A DNA stretch of 64,000 nt from Phytophthora colocasiae. Lineage: Eukaryota; Oomycota; Peronosporomycetes; Peronosporales; Peronosporaceae. This document shows, in pieces, positions 33,889-44,767 of this stretch. Both the position numbers and the translations under genes were made by a program. The stretch lies in contig JAGKQI010000103.1 in assembly GCA_018806915.1 (NCBI GenBank), positions 1-64,000 on the forward strand, in the 5' to 3' direction. The number at the start of each line of letters is the position of its first letter. Position 1 is the stretch's first letter. The notes beneath the pieces were generated by a model, which saw only the letters and a program-made list of their open reading frames with translations, did no database searches and was not told where the DNA came from.

Positions 33889-33960
33889 GCGTGTGTAGTA
33901 TAGTGGTCAGTACCTCACCTTGTGGCGGTGATATCCTCGGTTCGAATCCGGGCACGCGCA
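33889..33960 (+). tRNA. tRNA-His(GTG), unit 39
   Basis: Canonical copy; short T4 stop 33994-33997. Confidence 0.93.
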
Positions 33961-34448
33961 CTCTTATGTTCATTATGCTGCCGTACACCTTGCTTTTCAC
34001 CGCCCCGCAACAACCCATGCTCTCTATGCTACAGCTCCATGCGATCTCGACACATGCGCCACGTGCTACTTATCGGTTGCTGCATTGCTGTATCGCTGTC
34101 CGCATGCCTCCTGTACTCTTGTATTTGAAACCTAGCGACCTTGTCTGGGTCTGGCACGCCTCCGATGACGTGCTTAGAGGTCGCTTGGTCGCTTGGTCCC
34201 TTGGTCCCTTGGTCCCTTGGTCCCTTGGTCTACCCACGAGAAAGCTGCGGAGAGAGCGAGCAGCCACGAAACGGTGTGGGATATTGTTGGACGTGTCCGA
34301 TTTGTGTGGCGCGAGTATGTCGGTGCGGAAAGTTTGTAATGGTTGCGCAGTGGCATTGTGGAGCGTGTGGTATGGGAGAAGGTGGTTTGTAGCGCGTGGT
34401 GTGTGTGTCAAGTGTATTTTGTTTGTGTTGTGTGTGTGTATGGTATCC

Positions 34449-34521
34449 GGGGATGTAGCTCAAATGGTAGAGCGCTCGCTTAGCATGCGAGAGGTACAGG
34501 GATCGATACCCTGCTTCTCCA
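34449..34521 (+). tRNA. tRNA-Ala(AGC), unit 40
   Basis: Canonical 73-nt copy. Confidence 0.93.
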
Positions 34522-34522
34522 G

Positions 34523-34594
34523 GCGTGTGTAGTATAGTGGTCAGTACCTCACCTTGTGGCGGTGATATCCTCGGTTCGAATCCGGGCACGCGCA
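34523..34594 (+). tRNA. tRNA-His(GTG), unit 40
   Basis: Canonical copy; oligo-T stop 34628-34632. Confidence 0.93.
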
Positions 34595-35077
34595 CTCTTA
34601 TGTTCATTATGCTGCCGTACACCTTGCTTTTTCACCGCCCCGCAACAACCCATGCTCTCTATGCTACAGCTCCATGCGATCTCGACACATGCGCCACGTG
34701 CTACTTATCGGTTGCTGCATTGCTGTATCGCTGTCCGCATGCCTCCTGTACTCTTGTATTTGAAACCTAGCGACCTTGTCTGGGTCTGGCACGCCTCCGA
34801 TGACGTGCTTAGAGGTCGCTTGGTCGCTTGGTCCCTTGGTCCCTTGGTCCCTTGGTCTACCCACGAGAAAGCTGCGGAGAGAGCGAGCAGCCACGAAACG
34901 GTGTGGGATATTGTTGGACGTGTCCGATTTGTGTGGCGCGAGTATGTCGGTGCGGAAAGTTTGTAATGGTTGCGCAGTGGCATTGTGGAGCGTGTGGTAT
35001 GGGAGAAGGTGGTTTGTAGCGCGTGGTGTGTGTGTCAAGTGTATTTTGTTTGTGTTGTGTGTGTGTGTATGGTATCC

Positions 35078-35150
35078 GGGGATGTAGCTCAAATGGTAGA
35101 GCGCTCGCTTAGCATGCGAGAGGTACAGGGATCGATACCCTGCTTCTCCA
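35078..35150 (+). tRNA. tRNA-Ala(AGC), unit 41
   Basis: Canonical 73-nt copy. Confidence 0.93.
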
Positions 35151-35151
35151 G

Positions 35152-35223
35152 GCGTGTGTAGTATAGTGGTCAGTACCTCACCTTGTGGCGGTGATATCCT
35201 CGGTTCGAATCCGGGCACGCGCA
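35152..35223 (+). tRNA. tRNA-His(GTG), unit 41
   Basis: Canonical copy; oligo-T stop 35257-35261; G-variant spacer. Confidence 0.93.
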
Positions 35224-35698
35224 CTCTTATGTTCATTATGCTGCCGTACACCTTGCTTTTTCACCGCCCCGCAACAACCCATGCTCTCTATGCTACAGCT
35301 CCATGCGATCTCGACACATGCGCCACGTGCTACTTATCGGTTGCTGCATTGCTGGATCGCTGTCCGCATGCCTCCTGTACTCTTGTATTTGAAACCTAGC
35401 GACCTTGTCTGGGTCTTGGCACGCCTCCGATGACGTGCTTAGAGTCGCTTGGTCCCTTGGTCCCTTGGTCCCTTGGTCTACCCACGAGAAAGCTGCGGAG
35501 AGAGCGAGCAGCCACGAAACGGTGTGGGATATTGTTGGACGTGTCCGATTTGTGTGGCGCGAGTATGTCGGTGCGGAAAGTTTGTAATGGTTGCGCAGTG
35601 GCATTGTGGAGCGTGTGGTATGGGAGAAGGTGGTTTGTAGCGCGTGGTGTGTGTGTCAAGTGTATTTTGTTTGTGTTGTGTGTGTGTGTATGGTATCC

Positions 35699-35771
35699 GG
35701 GGATGTAGCTCAAATGGTAGAGCGCTCGCTTAGCATGCGAGAGGTACAGGGATCGATACCCTGCTTCTCCA
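35699..35771 (+). tRNA. tRNA-Ala(AGC), unit 42
   Basis: Canonical 73-nt copy. Confidence 0.93.
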
Positions 35772-35772
35772 G

Positions 35773-35844
35773 GCGTGTGTAGTATAGTGGTCAGTACCTC
35801 ACCTTGTGGCGGTGATATCCTCGGTTCGAATCCGGGCACGCGCA
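35773..35844 (+). tRNA. tRNA-His(GTG), unit 42
   Basis: Canonical copy; oligo-T stop 35878-35882. Confidence 0.93.
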
Positions 35845-36327
35845 CTCTTATGTTCATTATGCTGCCGTACACCTTGCTTTTTCACCGCCCCGCAACAACC
35901 CATGCTCTCTATGCTACAGCTCCATGCGATCTCGACACATGCGCCACGTGCTACTTATCGGTTGCTGCATTGCTGTATCGCTGTCCGCATGCCTCCTGTA
36001 CTCTTGTATTTGAAACCTAGCGACCTTGTCTGGGTCTTGGCACGCCTCCGATGACGTGCTTAGAGTCGCTTGGTCGCTTGGTCCCTTGGTCCCTTGGTCC
36101 CTTGGTCTACCCACGAGAAAGCTGCGGAGAGAGCGAGCAGCCACGAAACGGTGTGGGATATTGTTGGACGTGTCCGATTTGTGTGGCGCGAGTATGTCGG
36201 TGCGGAAAGTTTGTAATGGTTGCGCAGTGGCATTGTGGAGCGTGTGGTATGGGAGAAGGTGGTTTGTAGCGCGTGGTGTGTGTGTCAAGTGTATTTTGTT
36301 TGTGTTGTGTGTGTGTGTATGGTATCC

Positions 36328-36400
36328 GGGGATGTAGCTCAAATGGTAGAGCGCTCGCTTAGCATGCGAGAGGTACAGGGATCGATACCCTGCTTCTCCA
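36328..36400 (+). tRNA. tRNA-Ala(AGC), unit 43
   Basis: Canonical 73-nt copy. Confidence 0.93.
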
Positions 36401-36401
36401 G

Positions 36402-36473
36402 GCGTGTGTAGTATAGTGGTCAGTACCTCACCTTGTGGCGGTGATATCCTCGGTTCGAATCCGGGCACGCGCA
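36402..36473 (+). tRNA. tRNA-His(GTG), unit 43
   Basis: Canonical copy; short T4 stop 36507-36510; G-variant spacer. Confidence 0.93.
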
Positions 36474-36962
36474 CTCTTATGTTCATTATGCTGCCGTACA
36501 CCTTGCTTTTCACCGCCCCGCAACAACCCATGCTCTCTATGCTACAGCTCCATGCGATCTCGACACATGCGCCACGTGCTACTTATCGGTTGCTGCATTG
36601 CTGGATCGCTGTCCGCATGCCTCCTGTACTCTTGTATTTGAAACCTAGCGACCTTGTCTGGGTCTTGGCACGCCTCCGATGACGTGCTTAGAGGTCGCTT
36701 GGTCCCTTGGTCCCTTGGTCCCTTGGTCCCTTGGTCCCTTGGTCTACCCACGAGAAAGCTGCGGAGAGAGCGAGCAGCCACGAAACGGTGTGGGATATTG
36801 TTGGACGTGTCCGATTTGTGTGGCGCGAGTATGTCGGTGCGGAAAGTTTGTAATGGTTGCGCAGTGGCATTGTGGAGCGTGTGGTATGGGAGAAGGTGGT
36901 TTGTAGCGCGTGGTGTGTGTGTCAAGTGTATTTTGTTTGTGTTGTGTGTGTGTATGGTATCC

Positions 36963-37035
36963 GGGGATGTAGCTCAAATGGTAGAGCGCTCGCTTAGCAT
37001 GCGAGAGGTACAGGGATCGATACCCTGCTTCTCCA
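36963..37035 (+). tRNA. tRNA-Ala(AGC), unit 44
   Basis: Canonical 73-nt copy. Confidence 0.93.
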
Positions 37036-37036
37036 G

Positions 37037-37108
37037 GCGTGTGTAGTATAGTGGTCAGTACCTCACCTTGTGGCGGTGATATCCTCGGTTCGAATCCGGG
37101 CACGCGCA
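37037..37108 (+). tRNA. tRNA-His(GTG), unit 44
   Basis: Canonical copy; oligo-T stop 37142-37146. Confidence 0.93.
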
Positions 37109-37590
37109 CTCTTATGTTCATTATGCTGCCGTACACCTTGCTTTTTCACCGCCCCGCAACAACCCATGCTCTCTATGCTACAGCTCCATGCGATCTCGAC
37201 ACATGCGCCACGTGCTACTTATCGGTTGCTGCATTGCTGTATCGCTGTCCGCATGCCTCCTGTACTCTTGTATTTGAAACCTAGCGACCTTGTCTGGGTC
37301 TTGGCACGCCTCCGATGACGTGCTTAGAGGTCGCTTGGTCGCTTGGTCCCTTGGTCCCTTGGTCCCTTGGTCTACCCACGAGAAAGCTGCGGAGAGAGCG
37401 AGCAGCCACGAAACGGTGTGGGATATTGTTGGACGTGTCCGATTTGTGTGGCGCGAGTATGTCGGTGCGGAAAGTTTGTAATGGTTGCGCAGTGGCATTG
37501 TGGAGCGTGTGGTATGGGAGAAGGTGGTTTGTAGCGCGTGGTGTGTGTGTCAAGTGTATTTTGTTTGTGTTGTGTGTGTGTATGGTATCC

Positions 37591-37663
37591 GGGGATGTAG
37601 CTCAAATGGTAGAGCGCTCGCTTAGCATGCGAGAGGTACAGGGATCGATACCCTGCTTCTCCA
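37591..37663 (+). tRNA. tRNA-Ala(AGC), unit 45
   Basis: Canonical 73-nt copy. Confidence 0.93.
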
Positions 37664-37664
37664 G

Positions 37665-37736
37665 GCGTGTGTAGTATAGTGGTCAGTACCTCACCTTGTG
37701 GCGGTGATATCCTCGGTTCGAATCCGGGCACGCGCA
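37665..37736 (+). tRNA. tRNA-His(GTG), unit 45
   Basis: Canonical copy; oligo-T stop 37770-37774. Confidence 0.93.
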
Positions 37737-38220
37737 CTCTTATGTTCATTATGCTGCCGTACACCTTGCTTTTTCACCGCCCCGCAACAACCCATGCTCT
37801 CTATGCTACAGCTCCATGCGATCTCGACACATGCGCCACGTGCTACTTATCGGTTGCTGCATTGCTGTATCGCTGTCCGCATGCCTCCTGTACTCTTGTA
37901 TTTGAAACCTAGCGACCTTGTCTGGGTCTTGGCACGCCTCCGATGACGTGCTTAGAGGTCGCTTGGTCGCTTGGTCCCTTGGTCCCTTGGTCCCTTGGTC
38001 TACCCACGAGAAAGCTGCGGAGAGAGCGAGCAGCCACGAAACGGTGTGGGATATTGTTGGACGTGTCCGATTTGTGTGGCGCGAGTATGTCGGTGCGGAA
38101 AGTTTGTAATGGTTGCGCAGTGGCATTGTGGAGCGTGTGGTATGGGAGAAGGTGGTTTGTAGCGCGTGGTGTGTGTGTCAAGTGTATTTTGTTTGTGTTG
38201 TGTGTGTGTGTATGGTATCC

Positions 38221-38293
38221 GGGGATGTAGCTCAAATGGTAGAGCGCTCGCTTAGCATGCGAGAGGTACAGGGATCGATACCCTGCTTCTCCA
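38221..38293 (+). tRNA. tRNA-Ala(AGC), unit 46
   Basis: Canonical 73-nt copy. Confidence 0.93.
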
Positions 38294-38294
38294 G

Positions 38295-38366
38295 GCGTGT
38301 GTAGTATAGTGGTCAGTACCTCACCTTGTGGCGGTGATATCCTCGGTTCGAATCCGGGCACGCGCA
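38295..38366 (+). tRNA. tRNA-His(GTG), unit 46
   Basis: Canonical copy; oligo-T stop 38400-38404; first unit with the right-end spacer variants GCAAACAACC and CGTGCCAC. Confidence 0.93.
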
Positions 38367-38864
38367 CTCTTATGTTCATTATGCTGCCGTACACCTTGCT
38401 TTTTCACCGCCCCGCAAACAACCCATGCTCTCTATGCTACAGCTCCATGCGATCTCGACACATGCGCCACGTGCCACTTATCGGTTGCTGCATTGCTGTA
38501 TCGCTGTCCGCATGCCTCCTGTACTCTTGTATTTGAAACCTAGCGACCTTGTCTGGGTCTTGGCACGCCTCCGATGACGTGCTTAGAGTCGCTTGGTCGC
38601 TTGGTCGCTTGGTCCCTTGGTCCCTTGGTCCCTTGGTCCCTTGGTCTACCCACGAGAAAGCTGCGGAGAGAGCGAGCAGCCACGAAACGGTGTGGGATAT
38701 TGTTGGACGTGTCCGATTTGTGTGGCGCGAGTATGTCGGTGCGGAAAGTTTGTAATGGTTGCGCAGTGGCATTGTGGAGCGTGTGGTATGGGAGAAGGTG
38801 GTTTGTAGCGCGTGGTGTGTGTGTAAAGTGTATTTTGTTTGTGTTGTGTGTGTGTATGGTATCC

Positions 38865-38937
38865 GGGGATGTAGCTCAAATGGTAGAGCGCTCGCTTAGC
38901 ATGCGAGAGGTACAGGGATCGATACCCTGCTTCTCCA
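38865..38937 (+). tRNA. tRNA-Ala(AGC), unit 47
   Basis: Canonical 73-nt copy; leader has the TAAAG variant instead of TCAAG. Confidence 0.93.
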
Positions 38938-38938
38938 G

Positions 38939-39010
38939 GCGTGTGTAGTATAGTGGTCAGTACCTCACCTTGTGGCGGTGATATCCTCGGTTCGAATCCG
39001 GGCACGCGCA
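38939..39010 (+). tRNA. tRNA-His(GTG), unit 47
   Basis: Canonical copy; first unit with the 10-bp trailer deletion, oligo-T stop 39034-39038. Confidence 0.93.
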
Positions 39011-39483
39011 CTCTTATGTTCATTACACCTTGCTTTTTCACCGCCCCGCAACAACCCATGCTCTCTATGCTACAGCTCCATGCGATCTCGACACATGCGC
39101 CACGTGCCACTTATCGGTTGCTGCATTGCTGTATCGCTGTCCGCATGCCTCCTGTACTCTTGTATTTGAAACCTAGCGACCTTGTCTGGGTCTTGGCACG
39201 CCTCCGATGACGTGCTTAGAGTCGCTTGGTCGCTTGGTCCCTTGGTCCCTTGGTCCCTTGGTCTACCCACGAGAAAGCTGCGGAGAGAGCGAGCAGCCAC
39301 GAAACGGTGTGGGATATTGTTGGACGTGTCCGATTTGTGTGGCGCGAGTATGTCGGTGCGGAAAGTTTGTAATGGTTGCGCAGTGGCATTGTGGAGCGTG
39401 TGGTATGGGAGAAGGTGGTTTGTAGCGCGTGGTGTGTGTGTCAAGTGTATTTTGTTTGTGTTGTGTGTGTGTGTATGGTATCC

Positions 39484-39556
39484 GGGGATGTAGCTCAAAT
39501 GGTAGAGCGCTCGCTTAGCATGCGAGAGGTACAGGGATCGATACCCTGCTTCTCCA
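39484..39556 (+). tRNA. tRNA-Ala(AGC), unit 48
   Basis: Canonical 73-nt copy. Confidence 0.93.
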
Positions 39557-39557
39557 G

Positions 39558-39629
39558 GCGTGTGTAGTATAGTGGTCAGTACCTCACCTTGTGGCGGTGA
39601 TATCCTCGGTTCGAATCCGGGCACGCGCA
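39558..39629 (+). tRNA. tRNA-His(GTG), unit 48
   Basis: Canonical copy; full-length trailer between deletion-bearing neighbours, oligo-T stop 39663-39667. Confidence 0.93.
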
Positions 39630-40125
39630 CTCTTATGTTCATTATGCTGCCGTACACCTTGCTTTTTCACCGCCCCGCAAACAACCCATGCTCTCTATGC
39701 TACAGCTCCATGCGATCTCGACACATGCGCCACGTGCCACTTATCGGTTGCTGCATTGCTGTATCGCTGTCCGCATGCCTCCTGTACTCTTGTATTTGAA
39801 ACCTAGCGACCTTGTCTGGGTCTTGGCACGCCTCCGATGACGTGCTTAGAGTCGCTTGGTCGCTTGGTCCCTTGGTCCCTTGGTCCCTTGGTCCCTTGGT
39901 CCCTTGGTCTACCCACGAGAAAGCTGCGGAGAGAGCGAGCAGCCACGAAACGGTGTGGGATATTGTTGGACGTGTCCGATTTGTGTGGCGCGAGTATGTC
40001 GGTGCGGAAAGTTTGTAATGGTTGCGCAGTGGCATTGTGGAGCGTGTGGTATGGGAGAAGGTGGTTTGTAGCGCGTGGTGTGTGTAAAGTGTATTTTGTT
40101 TGTGTTGTGTGTGTGTATGGTATCC

Positions 40126-40198
40126 GGGGATGTAGCTCAAATGGTAGAGCGCTCGCTTAGCATGCGAGAGGTACAGGGATCGATACCCTGCTTCTCCA
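40126..40198 (+). tRNA. tRNA-Ala(AGC), unit 49
   Basis: Canonical 73-nt copy; leader shortened by one GT. Confidence 0.93.
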
Positions 40199-40199
40199 G

Positions 40200-40271
40200 G
40201 CGTGTGTAGTATAGTGGTCAGTACCTCACCTTGTGGCGGTGATATCCTCGGTTCGAATCCGGGCACGCGCA
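40200..40271 (+). tRNA. tRNA-His(GTG), unit 49
   Basis: Canonical copy; 10-bp trailer deletion, oligo-T stop 40295-40299. Confidence 0.93.
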
Positions 40272-40751
40272 CTCTTATGTTCATTACACCTTGCTTTTTC
40301 ACCGCCCCGCAAACAACCCATGCTCTCTATGCTACAGCTCCATGCGATCTCGACACATGCGCCACGTGCCACTTATCGGTTGCTGCATTGCTGTATCGCT
40401 GTCCGCATGCCTCCTGTACTCTTGTATTTGAAACCTAGCGACCTTGTCTGGGTCTTGGCACGCCTCCGATGACGTGCTTAGAGTCGCTTGGTCGCTTGGT
40501 CGCTTGGTCCCTTGGTCCCTTGGTCCCTTGGTCTACCCACGAGAAAGCTGCGGAGAGAGCGAGCAGCCACGAAACGGTGTGGGATATTGTTGGACGTGTC
40601 CGATTTGTGTGGCGCGAGTATGTCGGTGCGGAAAGTTTGTAATGGTTGCGCAGTGGCATTGTGGAGCGTGTGGTATGGGAGAAGGTGGTTTGTAGCGCGT
40701 GGTGTGTGTGTAAAGTGTATTTTGTTTGTGTTGTGTGTGTGTATGGTATCC

Positions 40752-40824
40752 GGGGATGTAGCTCAAATGGTAGAGCGCTCGCTTAGCATGCGAGAGGTAC
40801 AGGGATCGATACCCTGCTTCTCCA
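40752..40824 (+). tRNA. tRNA-Ala(AGC), unit 50
   Basis: Canonical 73-nt copy. Confidence 0.93.
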
Positions 40825-40825
40825 G

Positions 40826-40897
40826 GCGTGTGTAGTATAGTGGTCAGTACCTCACCTTGTGGCGGTGATATCCTCGGTTCGAATCCGGGCACGCGCA
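40826..40897 (+). tRNA. tRNA-His(GTG), unit 50
   Basis: Canonical copy; trailer deletion, oligo-T stop 40921-40925. Confidence 0.93.
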
Positions 40898-41371
40898 CTC
40901 TTATGTTCATTACACCTTGCTTTTTCACCGCCCCGCAAACAACCCATGCTCTCTATGCTACAGCTCCATGCGATCTCGACACATGCGCCACGTGCCACTT
41001 ATCGGTTGCTGCATTGCTGTATCGCTGTCCGCATGCCTCCTGTACTCTTGTATTTGAAACCTAGCGACCTTGTCTGGGTCTTGGCACGCCTCCGATGACG
41101 TGCTTAGAGTCGCTTGGTCGCTTGGTCCCTTGGTCCCTTGGTCCCTTGGTCTACCCACGAGAAAGCTGCGGAGAGAGCGAGCAGCCACGAAACGGTGTGG
41201 GATATTGTTGGACGTGTCCGATTTGTGTGGCGCGAGTATGTCGGTGCGGAAAGTTTGTAATGGTTGCGCAGTGGCATTGTGGAGCGTGTGGTATGGGAGA
41301 AGGTGGTTTGTAGCGCGTGGTGTGTGTGTAAAGTGTATTTTGTTTGTGTTGTGTGTGTGTGTATGGTATCC

Positions 41372-41444
41372 GGGGATGTAGCTCAAATGGTAGAGCGCTC
41401 GCTTAGCATGCGAGAGGTACAGGGATCGATACCCTGCTTCTCCA
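41372..41444 (+). tRNA. tRNA-Ala(AGC), unit 51
   Basis: Canonical 73-nt copy. Confidence 0.93.
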
Positions 41445-41445
41445 G

Positions 41446-41517
41446 GCGTGTGTAGTATAGTGGTCAGTACCTCACCTTGTGGCGGTGATATCCTCGGTTC
41501 GAATCCGGGCACGCGCA
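41446..41517 (+). tRNA. tRNA-His(GTG), unit 51
   Basis: Canonical copy; trailer deletion, oligo-T stop 41541-41545. Confidence 0.93.
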
Positions 41518-41997
41518 CTCTTATGTTCATTACACCTTGCTTTTTCACCGCCCCGCAAACAACCCATGCTCTCTATGCTACAGCTCCATGCGATCTCGAC
41601 ACATGCGCCACGTGCCACTTATCGGTTGCTGCATTGCTGTATCGCTGTCCGCATGCCTCCTGTACTCTTGTATTTGAAACCTAGCGACCTTGTCTGGGTC
41701 TTGGCACGGCTCCGATGACGTGCTTAGAGTCGCTTGGTCGCTTGGTCGCTTGGTCCCTTGGTCGCTTGGTCCCTTGGTCTACCCACGAGAAAGCTGCGGA
41801 GAGAGCGAGCAGCCACGAAACGGTGTGGGATATTGTTGGACGTGTCCGATTTGTGTGGCGCGAGTATGTCGGTGCGGAAAGTTTGTAATGGTTGCGCAGT
41901 GGCATTGTGGAGCGTGTGGTATGGGAGAAGGTGGTTTGTAGCGCGTGGTGTGTGTGTAAAGTGTTTTTTGTTTGTGTTATGTGTGTGTATGGTATCC

Positions 41998-42070
41998 GGG
42001 GATGTAGCTCAAATGGTAGAGCGCTCGCTTAGCATGCGAGAGGTACAGGGATCGATACCCTGCTTCTCCA
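41998..42070 (+). tRNA. tRNA-Ala(AGC), unit 52
   Basis: Canonical 73-nt copy; its leader carries GTGTTTTTTG, a T6 run upstream of the gene. Confidence 0.93.
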
Positions 42071-42071
42071 G

Positions 42072-42143
42072 GCGTGTGTAGTATAGTGGTCAGTACCTCA
42101 CCTTGTGGCGGTGATATCCTCGGTTCGAATCCGGGCACGCGCA
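42072..42143 (+). tRNA. tRNA-His(GTG), unit 52
   Basis: Canonical copy; trailer deletion, oligo-T stop 42167-42171. Confidence 0.93.
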
Positions 42144-42623
42144 CTCTTATGTTCATTACACCTTGCTTTTTCACCGCCCCGCAAACAACCCATGCTCTCT
42201 ATGCTACAGCTCCATGCGATCTCGACACATGCGCCACGTGCCACTTATCGGTTGCTGCATTGCTGTATCGCTGTCCGCATGCCTCCTGTACTCTTGTATT
42301 TGAAACCTAGCGACCTTGTCTGGGTCTTGGCACGCCTCCGATGACGTGCTTAGAGTCGCTTGGTCGCTTGGTCGCTTGGTCCCTTGGTCCCTTGGTCCCT
42401 TGGTCTACCCACGAGAAAGCTGCGGAGAGAGCGAGCAGCCACGAAACGGTGTGGGATATTGTTGGACGTGTCCGATTTGTGTGGCGCGAGTATGTCGGTG
42501 CGGAAAGTTTGTAATGGTTGCGCAGTGGCATTGTGGAGCGTGTGGTATGGGAGAAGGTGGTTTGTAGCGCGTGGTGTGTGTGTAAAGTGTATTTTGTTTG
42601 TGTTGTGTGTGTGTATGGTATCC

Positions 42624-42696
42624 GGGGATGTAGCTCAAATGGTAGAGCGCTCGCTTAGCATGCGAGAGGTACAGGGATCGATACCCTGCTTCTCCA
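42624..42696 (+). tRNA. tRNA-Ala(AGC), unit 53
   Basis: Canonical 73-nt copy. Confidence 0.93.
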
Positions 42697-42697
42697 G

Positions 42698-42769
42698 GCG
42701 TGTGTAGTATAGTGGTCAGTACCTCACCTTGTGGCGGTGATATCCTCGGTTCGAATCCGGGCACGCGCA
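42698..42769 (+). tRNA. tRNA-His(GTG), unit 53
   Basis: Canonical copy; trailer deletion, oligo-T stop 42793-42797. Confidence 0.93.
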
Positions 42770-43249
42770 CTCTTATGTTCATTACACCTTGCTTTTTCAC
42801 CGCCCCGCAAACAACCCATGCTCTCTATGCTACAGCTCCATGCGATCTCGACACATGCGCCACGTGCCACTTATCGGTTGCTGCATTGCTGTATCGCTGT
42901 CCGCATGCCTCCTGTACTCTTGTATTTGAAACCTAGCGACCTTGTCTGGGTCTTGGCACGCCTCCGATGACGTGCTTAGAGTCGCTTGGTCGCTTGGTCG
43001 CTTGGTCCCTTGGTCCCTTGGTCCCTTGGTCTACCCACGAGAAAGCTGCGGAGAGAGCGAGCAGCCACGAAACGGTGTGGGATATTGTTGGACGTGTCCG
43101 ATTTGTGTGGCGCGAGTATGTCGGTGCGGAAAGTTTGTAATGGTTGCGCAGTGGCATTGTGGAGCGTGTGGTATGGGAGAAGGTGGTTTGTAGCGCGTGG
43201 TGTGTGTGTAAAGTGTATTTTGTTTGTGTTGTGTGTGTGTATGGTATCC

Positions 43250-43322
43250 GGGGATGTAGCTCAAATGGTAGAGCGCTCGCTTAGCATGCGAGAGGTACAG
43301 GGATCGATACCCTGCTTCTCCA
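43250..43322 (+). tRNA. tRNA-Ala(AGC), unit 54, separated from its partner by element B
   Basis: Canonical 73-nt copy ending 4 bases before the left LTR. Transcripts would run into the LTR rather than into tRNA-His. Confidence 0.93.
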
Positions 43323-43326
43323 GGCG

Positions 43327-43738
43327 TGTAACGGGGTTACACGGCGCTGCGCGCCTTGGCTACAATAGGTGTGGTATACACCATCCAGGTCAGAAGTCAC
43401 AGATCCGTGTACAACACATAGTGTTTCTCACACGTCACACATGTAGCCAGTTGCTGGCTGTTAGCTCAGAGCCACACATTACATTTGATTAGGATTTAGT
43501 ATGTTAGATACTAAATCCGTTACATTCAGGATTAGGGCAATAAAATAAATAAAAATCAGTTTGCATTTTACATAATTAGTGTTAGTTCCTTTATTATAGG
43601 GACACTGATTGTGAGAGTCCCGTATTTAGTGGACTACTTGGTTCTTGTATAGAACCGAAGGCTAGTGCCTTGCAAGCAGGACTCTACGAGTCAACCCAAC
43701 TTCCTCTGTGCCGTGCACACCTACGCAGCCCCGCTGCA
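43327..43738 (+). repeat. Element B 5' LTR
   Basis: 412 bp, beginning TGTAACGGGG and ending CCCCGCTGCA. It should carry the Pol II promoter of the element; no TATA box is singled out. Confidence 0.95.
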
Positions 43739-43740
43739 TC

Positions 43741-43754
43741 TGGTAGCACTTGTA
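43741..43754 (+). promoter_or_regulatory. Element B primer-binding site
   Basis: TGGTAGCACT follows the 5' LTR after two bases. A matching tRNA would end in AGUGCUACCA, with U72 and A73 as in eukaryotic initiator Met tRNA, the usual Ty3/gypsy primer. The same start is found in element A. The exact tRNA could not be checked. Confidence 0.65.
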
Positions 43755-43795
43755 GTCAATCCAACTCCTGAGTTGAAGACTGTTTCTCTGTGAGA

Positions 43796-44767
43796 ATGGA
43801 GCCAGAAGCATACGCTCACTTGACTCCGAGTCAGCGGGACACGCTTAACAAGCTTACGTCCTTGCTGGGCCCTGAAGGTATGGCGCACCTTGCGTCTCAA
43901 GGGCCGGAGGCCGTCAACGCGCGCCTGGAGGCATTTGCCTCGTACGAGAACGCTCTCGTTGAGCACATTCAGCGGAATGTAAAAGGAGTTAATCCCGCTC
44001 CGAGAGCTAAGCCCGTCACGCTCAGCGTGAAGACCTTTCACGGGCACGAAGGAGAGAACCTCCTATTGTGGACCCGAGAGGTCGAGATGGCCATGGGGGC
44101 CGCTATGCTCCAGTTGGAAGGCCAACGCGTGGCGTTCGCCATCTCTAAGCTCGAAGGTCGAGCACGAGAATGGGCCTTGACGTCTGGGACGTCGGTAGAA
44201 ATGGCCTTCCCCACTTGGGGTGAGCTTAAGGCCAAACTTACGCAAGTATTTGCTCCACCTAACCAGGCGTATCGCGTGCGGTCACGCTTCCTCGCTTGCC
44301 GACAGGGCAAGAAGGGACCTGGTGGACTATGTCCAAGAGCTGCGCACGCTCATTGCCGGCATGGCTGCCGATCCTCTACCTGAGGTGGTCACTGTGACTA
44401 TCTTCATGGAAGGTCTGAGAGCTGGCGTGGCCAGGACGGAGGCATTCCGTCAGAATCCTCGCACCTTCGAGGACGCTGTTAGCGTGGCATTGAATGCTGA
44501 ACACAACTTTAAGTTGTCGAGGGTCGGTGCTAATAGCACAGGGTCCGGGGACCCGAACCCATGGACCTCAGCTATGCTGAAGATGAAGTAGCCGAGCTAC
44601 GAGCTGCGGTGCAGCGTATGAGCACTCGTCGGTGCTACACGTGTGGTAGTCCCACACACCTGAGGCCCAACTGCCCTCTGCGCAAAGAGCGCGCCGGCCA
44701 GAATGGCCGCAACCCTGTCGCGGGTCCCGCTTTGGGCTCTGCCCAGGGAAACGACGGCTCCCAGTAG
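43796..44767 (+). CDS. gag: Element B Gag (frameshifted in this copy)
   Basis: The first ATG after the LTR opens [13 protein letters not shown], the same start as element A. A capsid-like helical region follows ([20 protein letters not shown] to [11 protein letters not shown]), then a CCHC zinc knuckle at 44633-44674 (C-X2-C-X4-H-X4-C) for RNA binding. Compared with element A, one extra G near 44313 and one lost base near 44545 shift the frame out and back, so about 75 residues are read in the wrong frame. The stop is TAG at 44765-44767, inside the frameshift hairpin. These breaks may be real or sequencing errors. Confidence 0.85.

Larger units (their letters stand above)
11095..43326 (+). 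repeat. tRNA Ala-His array, main block (units 3-54)
   Basis: About 32 kb of uninterrupted head-to-tail units, all on the plus strand. Spacing between equivalent points runs from 613 to 654 bp, mostly 626-643. Length changes come mainly from the octamer block (CTTGGTCS, 3 to 7 copies before TCTACCCACGAG) and from a GT run just upstream of tRNA-Ala. Away from these sites, neighbouring units differ at only a few bases. The first unit, next to element C, is clearly more degenerate. The block ends where element B is inserted. No credible protein gene lies in the unit. Confidence 0.97.

Noticed and set aside
8704..43492. Dozens of repeated ORFs of 60-280 codons on both strands across the array, such as 15521-16369 (+) and 28346-28972 (-)
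   Set aside because: They run through tRNA genes and the octamer block in several frames at once, change frame when 8-bp steps occur, and mostly lack ATG starts. They are by-products of a repeat unit with few stops.
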